A stretch of 18,190 nt of DNA from Ruminococcus flavefaciens (lineage in GTDB: Bacteria > Bacillota > Clostridia > Oscillospirales > Ruminococcaceae): positions 2,354-20,543 of the forward strand of contig DEBW01000103.1 of NCBI GenBank assembly GCA_002348905.1. Direction: 5' to 3'. Every line of letters begins with the position of its first letter. The first letter of the stretch is position 1. A program made the position numbers and the translations under genes. Positions 8,178 through 15,266 of the stretch are shown here, one piece after another. The notes below the pieces were generated by a model. That model made no database searches, was not told where the DNA came from, and saw nothing but the letters and a program-made list of their open reading frames with translations.

Positions 8178-8212
8178 CATAGTAATATTATGAACGTTTA
8201 AAACATGGAATA

Positions 8213-9085
8213 TCAGTATTTTTTCTCCTTTGTGATATCCCTGTGGTACTTCTGCACCTTGTATCCGTTTTCGGAAAGATGCTCTGACATACGCTCGGCA
8301 AAGGTTATCGACCTGTGCTTTCCGCCGGTACAGCCAAAAGCTATAACGAGCTGGCTCTTTCCTTCGCTGACATAGAGCGGAAGAAGGTAGTCGATAAGGT
8401 CGGTAAGCTTTCTGAAAAGCTCCTGTGACTGCTCAAAGCTCATGACGTAATCCTGTACGCAGCTTTCAAGACCAGTGTGATTTCTCAGATCAGGGATATA
8501 GTAAGGATTAGGCAGACATCTCACATCAAAAATGAGGTCTGACTCTGTGGAAACGCCATACTTGAAGCCGAATGACATTACCTTTACCACGAGTGAATCC
8601 AGCTTATTGTCAAGGAATATAAGCTTTATCTGTTCTTTTAGCTGTGCTGCTGTAAACCCTGATGTCTCAATATAGAAGTCAGCTATCTCACGCAGGGTAG
8701 AGAGCTGATTGCGCTCATAGTGGATAGCCTCATGGAGATTGCCGTTGAATTTCTCATCAAGAGGATGCTTACGGCGTGTCTCCTTGTAGCGCTTTATGAG
8801 AACTTCGTCATCAGCTTCGATGAAAAGCACCTTCACTTCAACGTCATTCTCAGTTTTCAGGCTCTGCCATGCACGGAATATCTCCGCAAACATATCACCT
8901 GTACGTATATCGACAGCAACAGCTATCTTATCTTTTCCCAGTTCGGACTTGCGGCAGAGGTCAACGAACTGCGGTATAAGCTTAGGAGGGATATTGTCGA
9001 TACAGTAGTATCCTATATCCTCCATAACGTCCATGACGCTCGATTTTCCCGAACCGGACATTCCTGTAACAATAAGTAATTTCAT
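8213..9085 (-). CDS. rapZ: RNase adapter / nucleotide-binding protein RapZ (YvcJ family)
   Basis: A P-loop protein of 290 residues, the family's normal size. RapZ in Escherichia coli delivers small RNAs to RNase E and senses glucosamine 6-phosphate; the Bacillus homologue YvcJ hydrolyses GTP and ATP and affects competence. The Walker A motif GMSGSGKS is at residues 8-15, and the C-terminal domain has the conserved GCTGGKHRS followed by a basic tail. The ATG at 9083-9085 has AGAGGAA five to six bases upstream. It follows murB by 11 bases. Its place next to murB agrees with a link between this family and amino-sugar or cell-wall supply, though the function in Firmicutes is less clear. Confidence 0.95.
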   Translation of the reverse strand: MKLLIVTGMSGSGKSSVMDVMEDIGYYCIDNIPPKLIPQFVDLCRKSELGKDKIAVAVDIRTGDMFAEIFRAWQSLKTENDVEVKVLFIEADDEVLIKRYKETRRKHPLDEKFNGNLHEAIHYERNQLSTLREIADFYIETSGFTAAQLKEQIKLIFLDNKLDSLVVKVMSFGFKYGVSTESDLIFDVRCLPNPYYIPDLRNHTGLESCVQDYVMSFEQSQELFRKLTDLIDYLLPLYVSEGKSQLVIAFGCTGGKHRSITFAERMSEHLSENGYKVQKYHRDITKEKKY

Positions 9086-9096
9086 AGTATTCCTCT

Positions 9097-10002
9097 TTAT
9101 TTGAGTATTACCGGTTCAAGCTCAAGGGTATAACCGGTTTTTTCCTTTACTATTTTAATAATATCGCTGCAAAGCTCCAACACATCACTGCACGTAGCAT
9201 CGCCGGTATTTATAACGAAGCCTGCGTGTTTCTCGCTTACCTGAGCACCGCCACGGCTCATACCTTTGAGCCCGCACTGGTCTATCAGCTTTGATGCATA
9301 GCTTCCCTCAGGACGCTTGAATGTACTTCCTGCGCTTGGATATTCAAGAGGCTGCTTGGAGCTTCTTTTGCCCATACATTCAGTCATTGCAGCCTTTACA
9401 GCATCGGGATCACCCTCAGTGAGCTTCATGGTGACAGAGGTTATGATGCAGTCTCTGTCGGAGAAGAAGCTGTGTCGGTAGGAAAGCTCCATATCCTCTA
9501 TGCTGATATCGCAGATATTGCAGTTTTCGTCGATATACTGAGCAGAAACGACAACATCCTTCATCTCGCTGCCGTAAGCTCCGGCATTCATATAAAGAGC
9601 GCCGCCTACTGTACCAGGTATACCGAAAAGGTTCTCCATACCAGTAAGACCTCTCTGCTGGGCGTGTACACAGGCAGACGCAAGGAGCGTACCAGCCTGA
9701 CATTTTATAGTTGTTCCTTCCATAGTGATATTAGAGAAATCACTTCCGAAGAGGAGTATAACTCCGTCAAATCCCTCGTCAGCAGGAAGAACATTGCTTC
9801 CCCTGCCGAGTACGCCGTACTTTATTCCGCCGGCTTTGAGGTATTTCAGAAGCTCAACAGCAGAAACGGCTGAATTAACGCTTATAAGTGCTCTGCAAGA
9901 ACCGCCCAGTCTGAAAGTAACGTACTCTTTCAGCGGACATTCCGGTATTATCTTACATCCGAGCTTTTCGCACAGAGCGGTCAGTTCGCTTAGATTTATC
10001 AT
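9097..10002 (-). CDS. murB: UDP-N-acetylenolpyruvoylglucosamine reductase
   Basis: MurB uses FAD and NADPH to reduce UDP-GlcNAc-enolpyruvate to UDP-MurNAc in peptidoglycan synthesis, in the cytoplasm. The product has 301 residues, typical of type II MurB. FAD-binding motifs are VLGRGSNVL (64-72) and GIPGTVGGALYMNAGAYG (128-144). The catalytic Ser is in SAGSTFKRP (Ser226) and the general-acid Glu is near 296 in LELEPVI. I chose the ATG at 10000-10002, which has GGGGG seven bases upstream (a G-U wobble match to the anti-Shine-Dalgarno). An in-frame ATG at 10033-10035 lies inside the end of hprK and would add 11 residues; it cannot be excluded. Confidence 0.95.
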   Translation of the reverse strand: MINLSELTALCEKLGCKIIPECPLKEYVTFRLGGSCRALISVNSAVSAVELLKYLKAGGIKYGVLGRGSNVLPADEGFDGVILLFGSDFSNITMEGTTIKCQAGTLLASACVHAQQRGLTGMENLFGIPGTVGGALYMNAGAYGSEMKDVVVSAQYIDENCNICDISIEDMELSYRHSFFSDRDCIITSVTMKLTEGDPDAVKAAMTECMGKRSSKQPLEYPSAGSTFKRPEGSYASKLIDQCGLKGMSRGGAQVSEKHAGFVINTGDATCSDVLELCSDIIKIVKEKTGYTLELEPVILK

Positions 10003-10021
10003 TGTATAGCCCCCGGTCGTA

Positions 10022-10981
10022 TCAGAATGATTCATAATTTCTTACAGTTTCCTTCGGATCTGACTCCATGCCGAGTCTGTGGAGAAGCTCAGCAGCAGCA
10101 TTATATCCCATTTTCTTCTGTCTGTTGTTCATAGCAGCAACTTCAAGGATAACTGCAAGGTTACGTCCTGGTTTTACAGGGATAGTAAGAGACGGTATCT
10201 TTACGCCGAGAAGGCTTACATATTCGGTATCAACGCCCATTCTGTCGTATACCTTTTCTGAATCCCACTGTTCAAGCTCAACAACGAGGTCAAGCTTCTC
10301 TGTCATCTTAACAGCACCGATACCAAAGAGACGGCGTGCATTGATTATGCCTATGCCTCTGAGTTCGAGGAAGTGGCGGATATTGTCAGGAGAGCTTCCG
10401 ACAAGGCTTATATTAGATACCTTTCTTATCTCAACAGCATCGTCAGCAACAAGTCTGTGACCACGCTTAACAAGCTCGATAGCAGTTTCGCTCTTACCAA
10501 CACCGCTCTCGCCGGTTATGAACACACCTTCGCCGTATATCTCGATGAGTACGCCGTGACGGGTAACTCTTGGAGCGAGGTTGAGGTTGAGGAATGCGAT
10601 AAGACCTGACATGAAGTTGGAAGTGCTCTCCTTGCTTCTGAGGAGCGGTACTTCATACTCCTTTGCAAGCTCCAGCATTTCTGCGAAATACGGCAGTTCT
10701 CTTGTGATGATGAGTGCCGGGAGCTTCTGTGCAAAGAGGAGCTGTAATCTCTCCTTGCGAGTCTTTTCGTCGATAGTTGAAAGGTAGGCAAACTCCATTT
10801 TGCCGATTATCTGGATACGCTCCGGATTGAAGTACTCATAGAATCCCATGAGCTGAAGTCCCGGACGGTTTACATCATTTTCGCTTATGAGTATCTCCTC
10901 TGGGTTCTTGTGAGTATGTATAACTTCAAGCTGATACTCGTCGATTATCTTCTGTAATGATACTGTAAAATTCTCTGCCAT
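10022..10981 (-). CDS. hprK: HPr kinase/phosphorylase
   Basis: HprK phosphorylates Ser46 of the phosphotransferase protein HPr when glycolytic intermediates are high, and reverses this with phosphate. HPr-Ser-P acts with CcpA in carbon catabolite repression. The 319-residue product has the family architecture: an N-terminal domain, the Walker A loop GESGVGKS (157-164) with the preceding conserved His142, and the signature ELRGIGIIN (206-214) with RRLFG after it. The ATG at 10979-10981 has GGAGA five to six bases upstream within a tandem repeat TCGGAGA-TCGGAGA, so two binding sites lie in a row. It is followed at 19 bases, or by overlap if the longer form is used, by murB. Confidence 0.97.
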   Translation of the reverse strand: MAENFTVSLQKIIDEYQLEVIHTHKNPEEILISENDVNRPGLQLMGFYEYFNPERIQIIGKMEFAYLSTIDEKTRKERLQLLFAQKLPALIITRELPYFAEMLELAKEYEVPLLRSKESTSNFMSGLIAFLNLNLAPRVTRHGVLIEIYGEGVFITGESGVGKSETAIELVKRGHRLVADDAVEIRKVSNISLVGSSPDNIRHFLELRGIGIINARRLFGIGAVKMTEKLDLVVELEQWDSEKVYDRMGVDTEYVSLLGVKIPSLTIPVKPGRNLAVILEVAAMNNRQKKMGYNAAAELLHRLGMESDPKETVRNYESF

Positions 10982-10986
10982 GTTTT

Positions 10987-11009
10987 TCTCCGATCTCCGA
11001 ATAATTCGG
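10987..11009 (-). promoter_or_regulatory. Tandem Shine-Dalgarno and adjoining palindrome before hprK
   Basis: On the minus strand TCGGAGA occurs twice back to back (10987-11000), giving two GGAGA elements, of which the nearer is well spaced to the ATG. CCGAAT-A-ATTCGG (10997-11009) is a near-perfect palindrome overlapping the distal copy. Competition between pairing and ribosome binding is possible but only inferred. Confidence 0.4.
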
Positions 11010-11027
11010 GTTTATTTTTTGCGTTAT

Positions 11028-12215
11028 TCAGCCGATGACGAATGATGAATAGCCATAACTGCTTATCACTTTGCTGGCGTTGAGAAGTTCCTGAGCAGTT
11101 CTTCCCTCGCCTGAGAGCCTTACTATCACATTGAAGTCAGCAAGGTCATCTTTGACGAACTTCAGACACTTGTCAGCTATCTCGTCAGGAGTTCCCTCAA
11201 ACTCATAGAGCATCTGACCGTTGGTGATACCGCCTTTAAGTTCCTCAACGTCGATATTCACGACAACTGTATTTGCCGAGAGAAGCATAGGTTTCAGTAC
11301 ATCTCCGTTGCCTCTGAGCATATCAGCCGCCGATACCTCGATATACATCGAAGCTCCGTTGGTAACAGCCTTGTCGTAGAGCATATTTGCCGCAGAAGTA
11401 AGTGCCATGAAGCGCTCGGTCTTACCCAGTTTCTCGTCAAGAAGCTCTAAGTCTGATTCTCTGAAATAAGGGAACATTATGTCTGAGCAAACAACCCTGT
11501 CAAAGCCTGCGGCGGACACTTCGCTGACGATATCCGAAACGTAGCTGAGAGCTGACGATGAAAACGGAGAAACCCACGGTTTACCGCCGTTTGCAGGATC
11601 ATTATCGAGCCACTGTGAGCCGTCATCAACGGTCTTGAATCCGGTATCCGGATACGACACCGGCAGGATATTGTCGCAGAACACGCTCACGGATGCAGCC
11701 GGTTTATAGCCGCTTTCCTTTATTGCCGAGTTGATATCGCCAAGTGTGAGCGATGACTGTATAGCTCCCGACATTTTAGCTTCGGCGCATGAGCTTGCGT
11801 AGTACACCTTTCCTCCCTTTACTTTCAGCGGAACTTCCACATACTCTATCCCTTCGCCCTGAGGCACGGAATTGAGAGCAGACTGCAAGGACTTCATATC
11901 AGTGAGGTCGCTTGCTCTGAGGTGAGCCGCAGTAAAAAGTTCAGCGGTGATCTTTTCACCGGAAGAAGGATCTGTTGCACCTTCTGTCACATCGCCGGAT
12001 GTATTCTCCTCAGCCTTTGTGCTTTCTGAGGGTTCATCGCCTTTATGCTGGGTATAGTTGATTATAGGTTCAGCCACGCTGTATCCTATAAATCCGATAC
12101 CTCCGATAAGCAGCACAGTAAGAAGTCCCGACATGAATTTACCGGCAGGACTTTTACCATAGTAGTTTTTTTCTTTTGTTTTGTAGATTTTCCTTCCTTT
12201 GTTTTTGCGTTTCAT
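11028..12215 (-). CDS. Membrane-anchored, putative glycoside-hydrolase-like (DUF4015-type) protein
   Basis: A 395-residue protein with a strongly basic cytoplasmic N-terminus (1-26), one membrane segment (about 28-47, SGLLTVLLIGGIGFIGYSV), an acidic Ser/Thr/Glu-rich linker (55-88), and an extracellular domain (90-395). The domain shows alternating strands and helices as in a TIM barrel. The segment around PWVSPFSSSALSYVSD and GFDRVVCSDIMFP resembles the DUF4015 putative glycoside-hydrolase family, as I recall it, but the characteristic Asp and Arg near FDYVRFP are shifted or absent, so catalysis is uncertain. The start ATG (12213-12215) has GGGAGA about eight bases away; a TTG just before it is possible. 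It lies 42 bases after the RnfA-like gene and 46 before hprK. Confidence 0.7.
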   Translation of the reverse strand: MKRKNKGRKIYKTKEKNYYGKSPAGKFMSGLLTVLLIGGIGFIGYSVAEPIINYTQHKGDEPSESTKAEENTSGDVTEGATDPSSGEKITAELFTAAHLRASDLTDMKSLQSALNSVPQGEGIEYVEVPLKVKGGKVYYASSCAEAKMSGAIQSSLTLGDINSAIKESGYKPAASVSVFCDNILPVSYPDTGFKTVDDGSQWLDNDPANGGKPWVSPFSSSALSYVSDIVSEVSAAGFDRVVCSDIMFPYFRESDLELLDEKLGKTERFMALTSAANMLYDKAVTNGASMYIEVSAADMLRGNGDVLKPMLLSANTVVVNIDVEELKGGITNGQMLYEFEGTPDEIADKCLKFVKDDLADFNVIVRLSGEGRTAQELLNASKVISSYGYSSFVIG

Positions 12216-12257
12216 CAAATGATTCTCCCGTATACGTATATTTAGAAGCGCATATAT

Positions 12258-12830
12258 TTATCTGAGCGCATAAACTGCCATTGAAATAAGTCCGAGGTAG
12301 ATCAGCATAGCCGGAAAGCCTCTGAAAGCAGCCGGAACTTTGGAAGAATTAAGCTTCCTGTAAGCTGCTGTGAGGATAAATGCCGCAAGTATAAAGCCTG
12401 AACCGGCTTCTGCGCCTGCGGAAACGAAACTCATGAAATGGTTGTATTCCGGCATAGTCTCTGCTCTGCCGGCAACGGTTATGACCGTACCCATAACAGC
12501 GCAGTTGTATGCTGAGAGGTGGACATACTTCCTCGCTTTTTTGAATGTTTCACCGCCCGCAAAATAAAGGGCAGCAAGAAGAAGCACATATATTATACCT
12601 ATTATTAATACATAAAAGAGCAGAGTAAGGTCTGCTATACCTGACGGCAGGAGATTCTTTATAAAATATGCTGCTCCTGAGCCGAGGGTAGTAAATATCG
12701 TTATGGTTATAGCAGTCCAGAGCAGGTTTTTCTTATTGCCGGCTGCTATGAAAAGGGTGCTTGTACCCAATGCCTGCATGAGTATGAGGTTTGAGGAAAG
12801 GAGTACAACGAATTCAATTACCATGAACAT
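12258..12830 (-). CDS. RnfA-like (NqrE/RsxA family) integral membrane subunit, divergent
   Basis: A 190-residue, six-helix membrane protein that aligns over its length with RnfA. RnfA and RnfE in canonical complexes form an antiparallel pair that binds a [2Fe-2S] cluster inside the membrane. The family motif YNCAVMG is kept with its Cys110, and FRGFPAML is recognisable near the end. The first cysteine region, LGLCPF in typical RnfA, reads LGTSTLF here, with Ser24 at the Cys position. The start ATG (12828-12830) has AAGGAGGT ten bases upstream; the in-frame GTG at 12842 overlaps that ribosome binding site. It overlaps the end of the RnfE-like gene. Low overall similarity and missing partners argue against ordinary Rnf function. 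Confidence 0.85.
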   Translation of the reverse strand: MFMVIEFVVLLSSNLILMQALGTSTLFIAAGNKKNLLWTAITITIFTTLGSGAAYFIKNLLPSGIADLTLLFYVLIIGIIYVLLLAALYFAGGETFKKARKYVHLSAYNCAVMGTVITVAGRAETMPEYNHFMSFVSAGAEAGSGFILAAFILTAAYRKLNSSKVPAAFRGFPAMLIYLGLISMAVYALR

Positions 12831-13449
12831 CGCTGTCACCACCTCCTTCGTTTTCCTCTCGTCTTACGGCTGAACGTACCGCACGGTAAAGTCCGCAGAA
12901 AAGTCCGAGGAATATAAAGCCTCCGAAAGGCATACCAAGTCCGCTGATGATAGTGTCAGCGTCAACGACTCTGCCGTTGATAGTGCCTGAACCTAAAAGC
13001 TCACGGATAAACGCCGTGATGAGCATAACTGCATCAAATCCGAGTATATAGAATACCAGTGAAGCTATCATAGGCAAACGCTTCATGCGGTAAAATTTAG
13101 TCTCGGACTGCACTATTATAAGCGAATTTACGGCAAGCAGAGGAAAATAAATACCGACTCTTCCGATGACCTCAGGGAAGAACATTCCTGCCGCCGTTCT
13201 TACCGGTATATAAACCAGTGATGCGATGACTGCGTATATGATTATCTTTGCGGCATAAGGCAGCTTCTTCGGCACGAATGAGCCAAGTATCACCGAGAAG
13301 AAAGTGATAGCCGAAAATGCATAGATAAGCGCTATGGCATTGCTTATGTCAGTTCCGCACATTATAACGGGTGATATGACCATAAGCGAGGAAAGCACTG
13401 TATTATCGCCTACAAGACCGTCAAAGACCGATGTCTTTCTATTCTTCAT
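12814..13449 (-). CDS. RnfE-like (NqrD/RsxE family) integral membrane subunit, lacking the cluster cysteines
   Basis: A 211-residue polytopic membrane protein matching RnfE along its length. Family landmarks are DNTVLSSLMVISPVI (15-29), GIYFPLLAVNSLII (99-112) and the loop RELLGSGTI (149-157). The two cysteines that hold the intramembrane [2Fe-2S] cluster in RnfE, in LGLCP and TNC, are both serine here (Ser26 and Ser109). Cys31 lies nearby but out of register. The C-terminus is Glu/Gly-rich and hydrophilic. The start ATG (13447-13449) has GAGGAGG nine bases upstream and overlaps the end of the RnfD-like gene by 11 bases. A longer frame to 13551 would run inside that gene and is rejected. Confidence 0.85.
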   Translation of the reverse strand: MKNRKTSVFDGLVGDNTVLSSLMVISPVIMCGTDISNAIALIYAFSAITFFSVILGSFVPKKLPYAAKIIIYAVIASLVYIPVRTAAGMFFPEVIGRVGIYFPLLAVNSLIIVQSETKFYRMKRLPMIASLVFYILGFDAVMLITAFIRELLGSGTINGRVVDADTIISGLGMPFGGFIFLGLFCGLYRAVRSAVRREENEGGGDSDVHGN

Positions 13450-14443
13450 CTGCTGCTGCCTCCTCTGTAACAGTATCATCAGCGTTTTCCTGTGCCTGTA
13501 ACAGTTCAGAAGCTGCTTCTTCTGCACGGATGTTCTCGATGTGCTTTTCAAGGTTCTTGAAGCCGAGAGCTGCCGGAGTGAACACCAGTGATATCAGGAC
13601 TATGCTGTTTTCCTTTGCACTTGTGAGAGTGTAGATATAGGCAAAGGCTGCAAGGAAGAATCCGTAGAAGAATGCAAAATATCCACGCTTCGGAGCAACT
13701 CTCCTGTCAGCGATGATATATATTGCCGCAAACAGCACCATGTTCATGACTATGCTGTACTTCACAGAGCCGGCTTTTGTTACTCCTGCCGGAACAATGT
13801 ACGCAAGGAGCGCTGTTGCGGAAACTGTACCAATGAAAGCTCCTGCGGATATCGAGCGTCTGAAAAGAAGCACTATCGCTGCAACTGAAAGCAGAAGTAC
13901 GCTTACAGCTCCCGGAGGTCCGCAGAAATTGCCCATGAGCAGTTCAAAGTCAGATATGCTGAGCTTGCCGTTTATGTTGAAGCTGTGGCTCGCAGAGCTG
14001 ACAAGGCTGCCGGCTTTTTCAAAGATGCCGGTATGGGTGTGAGGTTCGGGGTACATGAGCAGCAGGCTTTTCCATGATGTATAGATGAATACATAAGCCG
14101 CTGCCGCAGGTGAGAATATCATGTTCAGTCTGCCGCCAAAGACATTCTTTGCTGCAACAACTGCAAATACACAGGCTATAGCTGCTATCTTGTAGTCAAA
14201 GGCCGCCGGCAGCATCAGGGCGATTATCAGCGCATCTGACACGCAGGTAAGGTCGTCAGCCGTGAATTTACGCTTCATAAGGCGCAGAGATATAAGCTCT
14301 GCCGCAAGGGATGCTCCCACGCACACACAGCCCAGTACGACTGAACGTATGCCGTAGTAGAAATACTCCATAAGCTCAAGTGTCAGCAGAGTTATCATTA
14401 TGTCTATCCAGATGAATCTCTCGGATTTTATCTTAGTTTGCAT
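13439..14443 (-). CDS. RnfD-like (NqrB/RsxD family) integral membrane subunit, divergent
   Basis: A 334-residue membrane protein with about eight to ten hydrophobic segments and an acidic cytoplasmic tail (308-334). It matches RnfD through SDALIIALMLP (69-79) and AKNVFGGRLNMIFSPAA (98-114). In canonical RnfD an FMN is bound covalently to the Thr of an S-x-A-T motif; the best candidate here is SSAS (149-152), with Ser152 replacing Thr. The later TDP-(V/A)-T motif is replaced by ADRRVAP (245-251). The start ATG (14441-14443) shares its A with the rpe stop codon (TGATG), and GGGAGAGG stands just upstream, so translation is coupled to rpe. RnfE- and RnfA-like genes follow with overlaps. No RnfC, RnfG or RnfB gene is nearby. 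Confidence 0.8.
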   Translation of the reverse strand: MQTKIKSERFIWIDIMITLLTLELMEYFYYGIRSVVLGCVCVGASLAAELISLRLMKRKFTADDLTCVSDALIIALMLPAAFDYKIAAIACVFAVVAAKNVFGGRLNMIFSPAAAAYVFIYTSWKSLLLMYPEPHTHTGIFEKAGSLVSSASHSFNINGKLSISDFELLMGNFCGPPGAVSVLLLSVAAIVLLFRRSISAGAFIGTVSATALLAYIVPAGVTKAGSVKYSIVMNMVLFAAIYIIADRRVAPKRGYFAFFYGFFLAAFAYIYTLTSAKENSIVLISLVFTPAALGFKNLEKHIENIRAEEAASELLQAQENADDTVTEEAAADEE

Positions 14444-15096
14444 CAAGCCTCTCCCTTTATCTTTTTTACGGCTTCGGACATATCCTCAGCTTTAAAAAGG
14501 CAGCTTCCTGAAACAAGCACATTTGCACCTGCTTCTCTCGCAACGGGAGCAGTCTCATAGTTTATACCGCCGTCGACCTGAACGTCACAATCAAGGTGAA
14601 GTTCTTCTATCTTCTGACGGATAAGGCGTACTTTGTCTACAGTTGAGCTTATGAAGCTCTGACCGCCGAAACCGGGTTCAACAGTCATAACAAGGAGCAT
14701 ATCAAGCTCCGGCAGGAACTCATAAATACTCTCAGCAGGAGTATTCGGCTTGATAGCAACAGCAGCCTTAGCTCCGGCGGACTTTATCGCACGGATAGTG
14801 GCGAGGGTATCGCTCTGACTTTCGGAGTGGAAACTGATTATATCAGCTCCGGCTTTTGCAAAGCGTTCCACGTATTTTGCAGGATCAGCTATCATGAGAT
14901 GAACGTCAAGCGTCATATCTGTAGCTTTTCTCACCTGTTCGAGCACAGGCAGTCCGTAGGTGATGTTGTTGACGAAGATGCCGTCCATAACATCAAAATG
15001 GAGCATATCAACTCCGTTCTTTTCGAGCTTCTCAATTTCGCTCTTGATATTCAGCAAATCAGCGCTGAGCACTGACGCAGATACATAATAATTCAT
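14443..15096 (-). CDS. rpe: Ribulose-phosphate 3-epimerase
   Basis: Interconverts ribulose 5-phosphate and xylulose 5-phosphate in the pentose phosphate pathway. The product has 217 residues, the usual length for this TIM barrel. Metal-binding and catalytic residues are in place: Ser8, His33 and Asp35 in HFDVMDG, His66 in LDVHLMI, and Asp175 in VDGGI. The phosphate-binding loop EPGFGGQ (140-146) is intact. One difference from the usual FVPN is FVNN (41-44). The ATG at 15094-15096 has AGGAAGTG about eight bases upstream. It is the first gene of the minus-strand run, with a consensus promoter just ahead, and its stop overlaps the start of the RnfD-like gene. Confidence 0.96.
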   Translation of the reverse strand: MNYYVSASVLSADLLNIKSEIEKLEKNGVDMLHFDVMDGIFVNNITYGLPVLEQVRKATDMTLDVHLMIADPAKYVERFAKAGADIISFHSESQSDTLATIRAIKSAGAKAAVAIKPNTPAESIYEFLPELDMLLVMTVEPGFGGQSFISSTVDKVRLIRQKIEELHLDCDVQVDGGINYETAPVAREAGANVLVSGSCLFKAEDMSEAVKKIKGEA

Positions 15097-15128
15097 TTTT
15101 TATCACTTCCTGATTTTCATACACTTTT

Positions 15129-15157
15129 ATTATATAATATTTCGCCTGAAACGTCAA
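15129..15157 (-). promoter_or_regulatory. Sigma-A-type promoter of rpe and the downstream run
   Basis: On the minus strand: -35 TTGACG (15152-15157), 17-base spacer, -10 TATAAT (15129-15134). Transcription should start near 15122, 26 bases before the rpe ATG. No other strong minus-strand promoter was found until pfkA, so it may serve rpe through dnaE. Confidence 0.85.
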
Positions 15158-15196
15158 TATGCTTTTCTAAAAAATTATTTTACATATTTAAAGTGC

Positions 15197-15226
15197 TTGA
15201 CTATAATATGTATATAGTAGTATAAT
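15197..15226 (+). promoter_or_regulatory. Sigma-A-type promoter of the dockerin protein gene
   Basis: -35 TTGACT (15197-15202), 18-base spacer, -10 TATAAT (15221-15226). It is divergent from the rpe promoter, with 39 AT-rich bases between the two -35 boxes, so both could share a regulator. Confidence 0.75.
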
Positions 15227-15266
15227 ATATTCATATAATGTTTGTTATTTTAAGGAGGTATTAATT

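Noticed and set aside
13449..13551. Longer N-terminus for the RnfE-like protein
   Set aside because: The extra 34 residues lie inside the RnfD-like gene's tail, are basic and unlike the family; a strong ribosome binding site precedes the ATG at 13449.
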